Source: Streptomyces carpinensis (GTDB lineage Bacteria; Actinomycetota; Actinomycetes; Streptomycetales; Streptomycetaceae). Taken from it: a DNA stretch of 40,745 nt. A program made the position numbers and the translations under genes. The DNA lies in assembly GCF_002154505.1 (NCBI RefSeq), contig NZ_MUBM01000024.1, positions 1 through 40,745 on the forward strand, read 5' to 3'. Shown here one piece after another: positions 8,262-16,573 of the stretch. Below the pieces are notes generated by a model. The model was given only the letters and a program-made list of their open reading frames with translations, had not been told where the DNA came from and did no database searches. Within the stretch, counting starts at the first letter, position 1, and each line of letters starts with the position of its first letter.

Positions 8262-9584
8262 ATGGTCAAGCCGCAGTTCCGACCCGCCCTCCGCCTGGAT
8301 GCCGCCGGGCCGCCACCGGATCCGCGGACCGGCCGTCGACGGGCCTGGGCGGTCGCCGCGCTGATCGTGGCGTTCATGCTGGTCAACTACGCGGACAAGT
8401 CCGTCCTGGGACTCGCGGCCGTGCCGATCATGAATGAGCTGCACATCAGCAACAGCACGTACGGCCTGATATCGAGTTCGTTCGCCCTGCTGTTCAGCGT
8501 CTCCGGGCTGGTCGTCGGGTTCGTCTCCGCGCGGGCCTCCTGCCGGGTGCTGCTGTTCGTCATGGCCGGCGTGTGGGCGGTGGCGCAGCTGCCCGTGCTC
8601 TTGGTGGCGTCCGTGCCGGCGCTCGTGGCCGGGCGGGTGCTGCTGGGTGCGGCAGAGGGGCCGGCGGCGTCGATGTCCATGCACGCGTTGTACAAGTGGT
8701 TCCCGGAGGACCGGCGGGGCCTGCCGTCGGCGTTGCAGATCAGTGGCGCCGCGCTGGGCACGCTGATCGCCGCGCCGGCCGTGACCTGGCTGATCAGCGC
8801 CTTCGGCTGGCGCTCGGCCTTTGCCGCGCTGGCCGCGACCAGCGTGGTGTGGAGCCTGCTGTGGTGGCGGGCGGGGCACGACGGGCCGTACGGCCATGAG
8901 CCCGCGCACGGCGCCGCGTCCGGCACCGGAGAGGCGACCCGGCCGCCGTACCGCGCCCTGCTGCTGAACGGCACGGTGCTGGGGAGTATCGCGGGGGCCT
9001 TCGGCGCCTCCTGGGCCCTGGCCCTGAGCCAGGCGTGGCTGCCCGTCTACCTGCGCACACAGCTCGGCATGTCACCGGGCCGGGCGGCCACCCTCATCAG
9101 CGGCGTCTCGGCGTTCAGCTTCGTGCTGCTGCTGGCGGTGTCCCCGCTGGTGGACGCACTGAAGCGGCGCGGGGTGTCGAGCCGCTGGTCGAGCGGTGCG
9201 CCGCAGGGGATCGCGGTCGCCGTCGCCGCGCTGGCCATGGGGGCCTTCCCCTTCGCCGACGCCCGGCCGCTGCTCCTGGTGCTGCTTACGGTGGCGTTCG
9301 GCGCGCACGCGATCGCCTTCCCGCTGCACTACATGACGACGGCCGCCGTCGTGCCGCCCGCGCAGCGCGGAGCGGTGTTCGGCATCGTCGCCGCGACCGG
9401 CACCCTGCCCGGACTGATCACGCCGTATCTGACCGGACGCCTGCTGGACTCGGCACCCACACAGAGCACCGGATACACCCATGCGTTCCTGGTGTCCGCC
9501 GCCGTGATGCTGGTCTGCGGGCTGGTCGCCCTGACCGCGATCCGGCCCGATCGGGACGTACGGCGGCTGGGCCGGACGCGCTGA
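8262..9584 (+). CDS. MFS transporter, anion:cation symporter-like
   Basis: A 440-residue, 12-TM major facilitator. TM1 begins near residue 30 and contains NYADKSVLGLAAVPIMNEL, a pattern typical of the ACS family (phthalate, tartrate and hexuronate permeases) and related MFS proteins. AGGAG lies seven bases before the ATG. It runs towards the TetR gene (stops 20 bp apart) and away from the serine hydrolase. Given the adjacent acyl-CoA ligase and dehydrogenase, uptake of an organic acid is the simplest reading. Substrate assignment is inference. Confidence 0.85.
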   Translation: MVKPQFRPALRLDAAGPPPDPRTGRRRAWAVAALIVAFMLVNYADKSVLGLAAVPIMNELHISNSTYGLISSSFALLFSVSGLVVGFVSARASCRVLLFVMAGVWAVAQLPVLLVASVPALVAGRVLLGAAEGPAASMSMHALYKWFPEDRRGLPSALQISGAALGTLIAAPAVTWLISAFGWRSAFAALAATSVVWSLLWWRAGHDGPYGHEPAHGAASGTGEATRPPYRALLLNGTVLGSIAGAFGASWALALSQAWLPVYLRTQLGMSPGRAATLISGVSAFSFVLLLAVSPLVDALKRRGVSSRWSSGAPQGIAVAVAALAMGAFPFADARPLLLVLLTVAFGAHAIAFPLHYMTTAAVVPPAQRGAVFGIVAATGTLPGLITPYLTGRLLDSAPTQSTGYTHAFLVSAAVMLVCGLVALTAIRPDRDVRRLGRTR

Positions 9585-9604
9585 ACCAGTGGGTGGGTGC
9601 GGGC

Positions 9605-10201
9605 TCAGGCCAGCGACTCGAAGCCGCTGGCCCAGTACCGGCCGTGCAGCGCCAGGTCGAGCAGCATGCGGACGACCTCCTCCGCCGGCAGGGTTGGGGT
9701 GTCCTGCTCGACCCACCAGCGCAGCACCGCGATCTGCTCCCCGACCCACACGCGGGCCAGCAGCTCGGGGTCGATGCGCGGCTGGACAGCGTTGCGTTCC
9801 GCACGGGCGCGGAACTCCTCGGCCGTGGCCCTGGCGCAGGCATCCACGAACATCTGCAGTGGCTTGCCGTCGCCCTCGCCGCGCAGCACGATCCGGTACA
9901 GATCACGCTCCTCACGCGCGTGCCGCAGCATCTCCAGCACCGGCTTGCCGGTGAAGCCGATCGCACTGTCGGCCACCGCGGGCGCCAGACGCTCGGACAG
10001 CTCGGCGAGCAGGTCCGCGGTCACGCACGCGAACAGGTCCTCCTTGTCACGGAAGTGCGCATAAAAGGTCGCGCGTGCCACATCCGCGCGCTCGGTGATG
10101 TCCTCCACCGTCAGCGCCGTGAAGCCCCGCTCCAGAACCAGCTCCACCAGGGCTGCCCCCAGCACCCGCCGTGAGCGTCTGGTCCGCCTGTCCTCCGCCA
10201 T
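9605..10201 (-). CDS. TetR-family transcriptional regulator
   Basis: A TetR repressor of 198 residues with HTH blocks VLGAALVELVLERGFTALTV, EDITERADVARATFYAHF and RDKEDLFACV. The ATG at 10201 (MAEDRRTRRSRR) is preceded by GAGGAGGG, a better start than one ten codons upstream. It is divergent from the acyl-CoA ligase gene across a 165-bp promoter region with an imperfect palindrome, and probably controls that operon and perhaps the MFS and hydrolase genes. TetR proteins next to CoA ligase and ACAD genes often respond to acyl-CoAs; the ligand here is unproven. Confidence 0.87.
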   Translation of the reverse strand: MAEDRRTRRSRRVLGAALVELVLERGFTALTVEDITERADVARATFYAHFRDKEDLFACVTADLLAELSERLAPAVADSAIGFTGKPVLEMLRHAREERDLYRIVLRGEGDGKPLQMFVDACARATAEEFRARAERNAVQPRIDPELLARVWVGEQIAVLRWWVEQDTPTLPAEEVVRMLLDLALHGRYWASGFESLA

Positions 10202-10263
10202 GCACCCTCCTCGCCTGTCACGCACGGTCATCGCGCTGTGTGCGCGCCCAGTCTAAGAGACCC

Positions 10264-10292
10264 TTGACACGTTAGAAGTTATTGAACAACCT
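10264..10292 (+). promoter_or_regulatory. promoter with overlapping candidate operator for the acyl-CoA ligase operon
   Basis: A perfect -35 box TTGACA lies at 10264-10269. Seventeen bases downstream is a weak -10 (CAACCT, 10287-10292). The spacer and -10 overlap an imperfect palindrome GTTATTGAACAAC (10278-10290, 10 of 13 positions symmetric). A repressor bound here would block RNA polymerase. The region is AT-rich for this genome. Confidence 0.45.
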
Positions 10293-10366
10293 GTCTGAAA
10301 CTGAGCGAGATGTAAATCTAAAATCTACGGACGTGTCTTCGGACCTCATCTACTGAGTAGGCCCTC

Positions 10367-11941
10367 ATGAACCTCGGCATCTATCTGGCGCGCAGCGCTC
10401 GCCACTGGCCCCAGGCTCCCGCCCTCGTCTGCGGGGACCGCTCCTGGACCTTCACCGACCTGGACCGGGCGGCCAACCGCCTCGCCTCTGCCCTGACCGC
10501 CCGGGGCTTCGGCCCCGGCGACGCCGTGGCCTCCCTCGCGTGGAACCGCGGCGAGCTGGTGGAGGTCGAATTCGCCCTGTACACGGCGGGATTGACGCGT
10601 GCGCCCATCAACGCCCGGCTCGGCCGCGGCGAGATCGAGCACATCCTGCGCTACGCCCCTGTACGTGTCCTCGTCTACGACGCCGCCCACCGCGAGGACG
10701 CCCTTGCCGCGATCGCCGCAGCCGGCACGGACTGCCTGCCCGTCCTGCTCGACGGACCGGACGCACCGGACGTTGCACAGTCGGGTGAGCTCTCGTACAG
10801 CGCCCTGCTGGCCGAGGGTGACGAGGCAACGGTCCGCGTCGAGGTCGACGAGGACGCTCCCTGCGTCCTGAACTTCACCTCCGGCTCCACCGGCGCGCTC
10901 AAGGCCGCCGTGCAGACAGTCGGCAACCGCCTCGCCAACATGCGCAAACAGCTGATGGCCGACGAGTCCCGCCCCCGTCCCGGCACCCGCTACCTCGCCT
11001 GCGGCCCCATCACCCACGCCACCGGCATGGGCCTGCTGGCCGGGGTTTTCGGCGGCTCCACGACCTACGTCCTGCCGGCCTGGAGCCCGCAGGCCTTCCT
11101 GGAGACGGTCGAGAAGGAACGCATCACCGCGACCTTCCTGGTGCCGGCCATGCTGAACATGGTCCTCGCCCACCCCGGCGCCGCCGGCCACGACCTGTCC
11201 TCGCTGACGAGCGTGCGCATCGGCGGCGCGCCCATCTCACCCCAGCGCCTACGGGACACGGTGGAGTTCTTCGGACCGGTCGTCGCCCAGGGCTACGGGC
11301 TCGGCGAGACCACCAGCGTGGTCGCGGGCCTGAGCAGCGAGGAGATCGCCCGGGCGGTGAAAGAAGACCCGGAGCTGCTCCAGTCCTGCGGACGGGCGTC
11401 GTACGACACCGAGATACGCGTCGTGGACGAACCGGGCCGGGAACTGGGGCCGCGCGAGGTCGGCGAGGTCATCGTGCGCGGCCCGGACTGCGTACGGGAG
11501 TACTGGCAGGAGCCGGAGCTGTCCGCGGAGACCTTCCGCGACGGCTGGGTGCACACCGGCGACCTGGCCTGGATGCGGGAGGACGGCTACCTCTTCCTGG
11601 TCGACCGCAAGAAAGACATGATCATCTCCGGCGGCTTCAACATCTACTGCACCGAGGTCGAGGCCGCCCTGTACGAACACCCCGCCGTGCAGGAAGCCTG
11701 CGTGGTCGGTGTGCCCGACGAGCAGTGGGGCGAGGCCGTCAAGGCCGTCGTCGTCACCCACGCCGGCACGACCGCCACGGCCGACGAGCTGATCGCCTTC
11801 TGCGCCGGTCGGCTGGACCGCTTCAAGAAGCCCCGCTCGGTCGACTTCGTTCCCGAGTTGCCCCACAACCGCAACGGCAAGCTCGACCGCAAGGCCGTAC
11901 GCGAACCGTTCTGGGCGAACACCGCCCGCCGCGTCAACTGA
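10367..11941 (+). CDS. AMP-forming acyl-CoA synthetase / carboxylate-CoA ligase
   Basis: A 524-residue ANL-superfamily ligase that activates a carboxylic acid to its acyl-AMP and then acyl-CoA. The motifs appear in order: P-loop FTSGSTGALKAAV, GYGLGETT (A5), DGWVHTGDLAWM (A7), VDRKKDMIISGGFNIY (A8 hinge) and the C-terminal catalytic lysine in HNRNGKLDRKAVR. Length fits fatty-acid or aromatic-acid CoA ligases. It is the first gene of a forward operon with the acyl-CoA dehydrogenase 25 bp downstream and is divergent from TetR. The exact acid cannot be told from sequence. Confidence 0.92.
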   Translation: MNLGIYLARSARHWPQAPALVCGDRSWTFTDLDRAANRLASALTARGFGPGDAVASLAWNRGELVEVEFALYTAGLTRAPINARLGRGEIEHILRYAPVRVLVYDAAHREDALAAIAAAGTDCLPVLLDGPDAPDVAQSGELSYSALLAEGDEATVRVEVDEDAPCVLNFTSGSTGALKAAVQTVGNRLANMRKQLMADESRPRPGTRYLACGPITHATGMGLLAGVFGGSTTYVLPAWSPQAFLETVEKERITATFLVPAMLNMVLAHPGAAGHDLSSLTSVRIGGAPISPQRLRDTVEFFGPVVAQGYGLGETTSVVAGLSSEEIARAVKEDPELLQSCGRASYDTEIRVVDEPGRELGPREVGEVIVRGPDCVREYWQEPELSAETFRDGWVHTGDLAWMREDGYLFLVDRKKDMIISGGFNIYCTEVEAALYEHPAVQEACVVGVPDEQWGEAVKAVVVTHAGTTATADELIAFCAGRLDRFKKPRSVDFVPELPHNRNGKLDRKAVREPFWANTARRVN

Positions 11942-11966
11942 TCACATTCTGTTCGGAGCCCCCGCC

Positions 11967-13163
11967 GTGACCTTCTCCCTCCGCCCCACCTACGACGACC
12001 CGCGCACCGCCGAGCTGGTCGACCGCCTGCGCGACTACCTCGACGGCGAACTCGCCGACCACGAACGCGAACGCGGCCTCACCCACGCCACCCGCCTCAC
12101 CCGCGCCGACCTCGAACAGGTCTGGCGCCGCAGCCGCGAACTCGGCTTCTACGGCATCCACCTCCCCCAGGAGTACGGCGGCCAGAACCTCACCTACGCC
12201 CAACTCGCCGCTCTGAAGGAGGAGATCGGCGCCAGTGGCCGCGTCCTCGCGCACAGCGTGCTCGGCGACATGGGCGGCCCGCTGCGGGCGGGCGACATCC
12301 TCAAGCACGCCACCGAGTACCAACTGGACAAGTACCTGCTGCCGCTCATCCGGGGCGAGCGGGCGTGCTGCTTCTCCCTCACCGAGACCGACGCCGGCTC
12401 GGACGTCCGCTCCATGCGGACCGTCGCCGTACACGACGGCGACGGCTATCGGCTGACCGGGCACAAGGTCTTCTCCTCCGCCGGCCCCTTCGCCGACTTC
12501 GCGATCGTGGTCGCCCGCATGGCCGGAACCGGCGAACAGGAAGGCGACAAGCCACAGTTCTCCGCCTTCCTCGTGGACCTGGACAGCCCCGGCTGCCGGG
12601 CCGAGGACGGGGCGACCCCGATGTCCGGCGAGCACATCGAGAGCGACATCGTCCTGGACGACTGCTACGTCCCCGCCGCGAACCTCCTCGGCGAGGAGGG
12701 CAAGGGCATGCGCATCGCACTCGGCCGGGTGACCACCAACCGGCTCCTGCACTGCCCCACCGTGCTCGGCGCCACCCGCCGCGCCCTCGCCCTCACCCTG
12801 GACCGCACCCGGACCCGCAAGGTGGCCGGCGGGCAGCCCCTCCTCATGCTCCAGGCCATCCAGCACAAGGTCGCCGACATGGCCACCGAGTTCTACGCCG
12901 CCCGCTCCATGACCTACGCCGCGCTGGCAGCCCTGGACGCAGGGCGCGAGGCGCACGCGGAAGCCTTCATGTGCAAGCTGTTCGTCGCCGAGTCCGCCTT
13001 CCGCATCCTCGACGAGGCCGTCCAGATCCACGGCAAAGAGGGGCTGACCCAGGGCAACGAGATCGAGTACCTCTTCCGCAAGATCCGCATGTTCCGTATC
13101 CTCACCGGCACCTCCGAGATCCAGCGCAACGGCATCGCGAAACTCCTGGCCTTCAACCACTGA
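11967..13163 (+). CDS. acyl-CoA dehydrogenase
   Basis: A 398-residue ACAD flavoenzyme; it would introduce an alpha,beta double bond into the acyl-CoA made by the ligase just upstream. Visible motifs are CCFSLTETDAGSDVRSM (FAD/substrate loop) and RILTGTSEIQRNGIAK near the C-terminus. The position of the usual medium-chain catalytic Glu (YEGTxQIQR) is Thr here (LTGT), so the base must sit elsewhere, as in isovaleryl- and long-chain types, or the enzyme is atypical. It starts at GTG 11967 with GGAG eight bases upstream. Confidence 0.9.
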   Translation: MTFSLRPTYDDPRTAELVDRLRDYLDGELADHERERGLTHATRLTRADLEQVWRRSRELGFYGIHLPQEYGGQNLTYAQLAALKEEIGASGRVLAHSVLGDMGGPLRAGDILKHATEYQLDKYLLPLIRGERACCFSLTETDAGSDVRSMRTVAVHDGDGYRLTGHKVFSSAGPFADFAIVVARMAGTGEQEGDKPQFSAFLVDLDSPGCRAEDGATPMSGEHIESDIVLDDCYVPAANLLGEEGKGMRIALGRVTTNRLLHCPTVLGATRRALALTLDRTRTRKVAGGQPLLMLQAIQHKVADMATEFYAARSMTYAALAALDAGREAHAEAFMCKLFVAESAFRILDEAVQIHGKEGLTQGNEIEYLFRKIRMFRILTGTSEIQRNGIAKLLAFNH

Positions 13164-13188
13164 CCCCACGGCCCTCGAAGGCACCCGC

Positions 13189-13380
13189 ATGACCGCCCCA
13201 CCCCCGCGCTGGTCTGCCCTGACCGGCAAGCTTGTCCTCGATCCGTACCCAGGCCCGTCGACGGCCCAGGCACGCTTCCCGGTCTCCTTCGGCGCCGGAC
13301 TGCACGCCTTCCGCCGCCCGGCGCCCACACTGGGCGAACACACCCTGGACCTGCTCGACGCCGTCGAGCCGTCCGGCTGA
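13189..13380 (+). pseudogene. class III CoA-transferase (CaiB/BaiF-like) remnant
   Basis: A 63-codon ORF right after the dehydrogenase. Its second half, RFPVSFGAGLHAFRRPAPTL then GEHTLDLLD, resembles the C-terminal tail of CaiB/BaiF-type CoA-transferases (RPAPxLGEHTxEVL). The first residues (MTAPPPRWSALTGKLVLD) look like an N-terminus. A normal member has about 400 residues, so this would be a head-to-tail fusion left by a large internal deletion. The family call is moderate. Confidence 0.45.
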
Positions 13381-13424
13381 ACTCAACGCGGGGTCGGCTC
13401 GGCCCACGGTGCGAGCGGAACGGG

Positions 13425-13884
13425 GCGACGCCGCGGCCGCTCGCGTCGAAGAGCCTGCCCATGCGCTTGGCCGTGCGCAGCGCGATCGTGCGGTCCTGGA
13501 CGAGTACGGCCGGGTGCCGGGCGGCGAGCTCGGCCTCCAGCCGGTGGACCTCCTCGGCCGAGCGCAGCCAGAGCGTGACCAGGAGATTCTGTCTGCCCAC
13601 CGTGGTTGCCACGAAGCGTACGCTGGGGACGACCGCCAGATGACGGGCGACCGCCCCAACTCCGGCGCCGGAACCTACGCCCAGAGCGAGACGGTCACGG
13701 GGCGTTCGAAGAGCGGACCCGCCACATCGCAGCGCAGGGCTGCCTCTCCGCTGCCGAGCAGGCGTTCGGTCCGGCGGCGTGCAGTGGCCGCGCTGGTGCC
13801 TGCTACTTGCGCGAGCTGATGCCAGGCCAGGCGGCCGTCTCGCCCCAGCCCGGCGAGCAGCCGCCGGTCACGGCCCGTCAGTTC
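13425..13884 (-). pseudogene. Lrp/AsnC-family regulator remnant, two frameshifts
   Basis: In order on the reverse strand are an HTH, ELTGRDRRLLAGLGRDGRLA then WHQLAQVAGTSAATARRRTE, a connector RPVTVSLWA ending in a stop, VPAPELG in a second frame, and in a third frame VARHLAVVPSVRFVATTVGR, QNLLVTLWLRSAEEV and DRTIALRTAKRMGRLFD. The last block is a typical RAM/AsnC ligand domain. Two shifts, near 13675 and 13650, break the reading frame. The 5' end stops at about 13884, where sequence of an unrelated gene begins on the opposite strand. Confidence 0.7.
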
Positions 13885-14139
13885 CGCGCCGCACTGAGCC
13901 TGCCGCTGATCCTGCTCGGCGGCCTCGCCGACCTCGCCACGGCTCGGCAGGCCATGTCCGAGGGCTTCGACTTCGTAGCCATGGGCCGAGCCCTGCTGCG
14001 CGAACCCGACCTGGTCAACCGCTACACGGCAGGAACCAACAGCACGTCCCTGTGCGTCCACTGCAATCGCTGCATGCCCACCATCTACAGCGGCACCCGC
14101 TGCGTGCTCGTGAACCCAGAGCTCGCTCCCCAGCGTTGA
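13882..14139 (+). pseudogene. Old Yellow Enzyme / NADH:flavin oxidoreductase C-terminal fragment
   Basis: The end of an OYE-family oxidoreductase: FRAALSLPLILLGGLADLAT, ARQAMSEGFDFVAMGRALL, REPDLVNRYTAG, and a Cys cluster CVHCNRCMPTIYSGTRC of the sort seen in the 2,4-dienoyl-CoA-reductase-like branch. The N-terminal two thirds of the barrel are missing. Upstream codons in the same frame belong to the antisense Lrp remnant. It is the last remnant of the 8-14 kb acyl-CoA cluster and would have fitted a reductase role there. Confidence 0.75.
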
Positions 14140-14183
14140 CCCGACATCCCCGCATCACCTCAACGCGTTGTGTAGCGCATTGT

Positions 14184-14212
14184 GCCGGTCCCCGATCAGG
14201 TCGGGGACCGGC
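14184..14212. terminator. strong stem-loop terminator
   Basis: The 12-bp arms gccggtccccga and tcggggaccggc pair perfectly around tcagg. It lies between the OYE fragment (stop 14139) and the sensor kinase (stop 14239), where transcription converges. Confidence 0.8.
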
Positions 14213-14238
14213 TCTCAGAGCAACCCTCGTGTAGGGGC

Positions 14239-15774
14239 TCAGTGACGTGACGGATCGAGCAGGGGAAGCATGATGCGGAAGATGCAACCTTGGCCCGGGG
14301 TGGTGTCGAGGGTGAGGTGGCCGCCGTGGGCGGTGACGAAGGCGTGGGCGATAGCGAGGCCGAGACCGGAGCCTCCGGTGGTGCGGGTGCGGGAGTCGTC
14401 GGTGCGGTAGAAGCGGTCGAAGACGCGTTCGCGCTCGGCGGGGGTGAGGCCCGGCCCCTGGTCGGCGACCTCCAGGACGGCGTGGGCGCCGACGGTGCCG
14501 ACACCGATACGGACGGGGGTACCGGACGGGGTGTGGGTGACGGCGTTGCCGATGAGGTTGGTGACGACCTGGCGGAGGCGGGCCTCGTCGGCGACGGCGG
14601 GTGCCGTGGCGGGTTTTCCGCCACCGGGTCCGGTCAGGGTGACTGGGCGGGTGGCGTCCAGGGCGCGTATGTCGTGGAGGGCGTCGGCTGCGAGGGTGCG
14701 CAGGTCCATGGGGGCGAGGTCGAGCGTGAAGGCCGGCTCGCGGTCCGCACCCGTGCCCGGGCGGTGGGCGTCCTCGTCGAGGCGGGCGAGGAGGAACATT
14801 TCCTCGACGAGCCGGGTGAGGCGTTCGGACTCCTCGGCGATCCGGGTCATGGTCTGGTCGACGTCCTCGCGGGTGGGCAGAGCGCCCATGCGGTAGAGAT
14901 CGGTGTAGCCCTTGATGCCGACGAGGGGCGTGCGCAGTTCGTGGCCGGCGTCGGCGAAGAAGCGCCGTGTTCTCGCCTCGGCCTCCGCGCGGGCCTGGAA
15001 GGCGGAGTCGATGCGGCTGAGCATCTGGTTGAGGCATGCGGTCAGGCGTCCCACTTCGGTGTGGGGGGCGGCCAGTTCGGGGACGCGGTGGGAGTAGTCG
15101 CCGGCGGTGATCGCGGTCGCGGTCTCTTCGATCCGGGTCAGGGGGCGCAGTCCGGAGCGGACGGCGAACCAGCTGGCGGCGGTGAGGGCCGCGAGGAGGG
15201 CGGCGCCCACCGTCAGAGAGAGGTTGCGGGTCTTGGTGATGGTGCGGTCGACCTCGTCGAGGGAGGTGGCTACGACGACGCTGCCCCGGGTGTCGGTCCG
15301 CTCGGGCGGGACGACCTGGGCGGGCTGGGCGAGGGCGATGATCCGCCAGCTGTGGCCGCCCTCGCGCGCGGGCACGGTGAAGGGGCGGCCCGCGTGGGCG
15401 AGGACGTTCGCGTGGTTGAGGGCGGGGAGTTGGGGGCCGCCGCCCGGTGGCGCGGTGCTTGCGTCGAACGCCCTGCGTGTGGAGCCGTTGGCGTCCAAGT
15501 AGGTCACCGTGGTGTCTCCGAGGGCGCTGAGGACCTGCACGCTCGGCGGTGTGCCGGTCGCGGAGGGTGGTGCCAGGCGGGCGGCGATCTGCCCGGTCAG
15601 GACGAGCCGGTCGTCGACCCGGTCCTGTAGATAGCCGTGCAGGGCCGTGGTGACGATCACGCCCGTGCCGACGAGGCCAAGGGCGACCAGGGCAATGGAC
15701 AGGCACAGCAGACGGGTGCGCAGCGACAGCCTGCTCGGACGGGCCCCGGGCAGCCGCAGTGGGGCGCCCTTCAT
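14239..15774 (-). CDS. two-component sensor histidine kinase
   Basis: A 511-residue membrane kinase. TM1 is near residue 25-45, an extracytoplasmic sensor domain of ~140 residues follows, TM2 is near 188-208, then HAMP and HisKA with FFADAGHELRTPLVGIKGY (His near 277). HATPase_c carries NLIGNAVTHTP, VADQGPGL and GGSGLGLAIAHAF. The ATG at 15774 overlaps the response-regulator stop by four bases (ATGA), so translation is coupled; longer versions of the frame run inside the regulator gene. It resembles MprB/TrcS-type kinases. The signal is unknown; neighbouring export genes suggest envelope or efflux control. Confidence 0.93.
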   Translation of the reverse strand: MKGAPLRLPGARPSRLSLRTRLLCLSIALVALGLVGTGVIVTTALHGYLQDRVDDRLVLTGQIAARLAPPSATGTPPSVQVLSALGDTTVTYLDANGSTRRAFDASTAPPGGGPQLPALNHANVLAHAGRPFTVPAREGGHSWRIIALAQPAQVVPPERTDTRGSVVVATSLDEVDRTITKTRNLSLTVGAALLAALTAASWFAVRSGLRPLTRIEETATAITAGDYSHRVPELAAPHTEVGRLTACLNQMLSRIDSAFQARAEAEARTRRFFADAGHELRTPLVGIKGYTDLYRMGALPTREDVDQTMTRIAEESERLTRLVEEMFLLARLDEDAHRPGTGADREPAFTLDLAPMDLRTLAADALHDIRALDATRPVTLTGPGGGKPATAPAVADEARLRQVVTNLIGNAVTHTPSGTPVRIGVGTVGAHAVLEVADQGPGLTPAERERVFDRFYRTDDSRTRTTGGSGLGLAIAHAFVTAHGGHLTLDTTPGQGCIFRIMLPLLDPSRH

Positions 15775-16532
15775 GGCCGGGGCTCGCGGATCACGTAGCC
15801 GACGCCGCGGATGGTGTGGATGAGCTTGGGCTCGTCCGTGTCGACCTTGCGGCGCAGATAGCTGATGTAGGTGTCGACGATGCTGGGGTCGCCGCCGAAG
15901 TCGTACTCCCACACGCTCTGCAGGATCTGGTTCTTCGTCATGGTCCGTTCGGCGTTGGCCACCAGGAAGTGCAGGAGCCGGAACTCGGTCGGGGACAGCC
16001 GCACGGTCCGCCCCGCCCGGGTGACGTGGTGGCTGTCGGGTTCGAGCGCCAGGTCGCCGACGGCGATCCGGGCCGGTTGTTCGCCCCGGGTGCGGCGCAG
16101 CACCGCGTGGATGCGAGCAATCAGTTCTTCGAGGTCGAAGGGTTTGGTGACGTAGTCGTCGCCGCCGAGGCGCAGACCGTGCAGCCGGTCCTGCCGGTCG
16201 TCGCGGGCGGTGACGAAGAGAACCGGCACGTCGCCGCCACGGCCGGGGCTGGGTGAGCGAGGCTGGTCTCGCAGGCGGCGGATCACCTCGAAGCCGTCCA
16301 GGTCGGGGAGCATGACATCAAGCAGGACGAGATCGGGTGTGCGCCGTGCGGCCAGGTCGAGGGCCTCCTGCCCGGTGGCGGCGGCGTCCACGTCGAAGCC
16401 GGCGTAACGCAGCGCGGTACGCAGCAGTTCCCGGACGGTGGGCTCGTCGTCGACGACGAGCAGGTGATCGCGGCGACCCCCGGTGTGCGCGGGAGGTGTC
16501 GGTGCCGGCATGGTGTGGATCGCCGCCTTCAC
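15771..16532 (-). CDS. OmpR/PhoB-family response regulator
   Basis: A 253-residue response regulator. The receiver has the acidic pair VVDDEP, phospho-acceptor Asp72 in LVLLDVMLPD, and Lys in DDYVTKPFDLEEL. The C-terminal winged helix includes VRLSPTEFRLLHFL, WEYDFGGDPSIVDTYISYLR and TIRGVGYVIREP. The start is a GTG at 16532, with an ATG at 16511 as alternative; neither has a strong Shine-Dalgarno sequence. It lies 41 bp downstream of the streptophobe gene and overlaps its cognate kinase. Confidence 0.93.
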   Translation of the reverse strand: MKAAIHTMPAPTPPAHTGGRRDHLLVVDDEPTVRELLRTALRYAGFDVDAAATGQEALDLAARRTPDLVLLDVMLPDLDGFEVIRRLRDQPRSPSPGRGGDVPVLFVTARDDRQDRLHGLRLGGDDYVTKPFDLEELIARIHAVLRRTRGEQPARIAVGDLALEPDSHHVTRAGRTVRLSPTEFRLLHFLVANAERTMTKNQILQSVWEYDFGGDPSIVDTYISYLRRKVDTDEPKLIHTIRGVGYVIREPRP

Positions 16533-16573
16533 GAACAGGGCTGAAAGGGTCTTTCCAGGAGATCACACGGCGC

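Noticed and set aside
14290..15630. 446-codon forward frame antisense to the sensor kinase
   Set aside because: A Gly-Glu-Ala-rich shadow frame; the reverse strand encodes complete HAMP, HisKA and HATPase domains.
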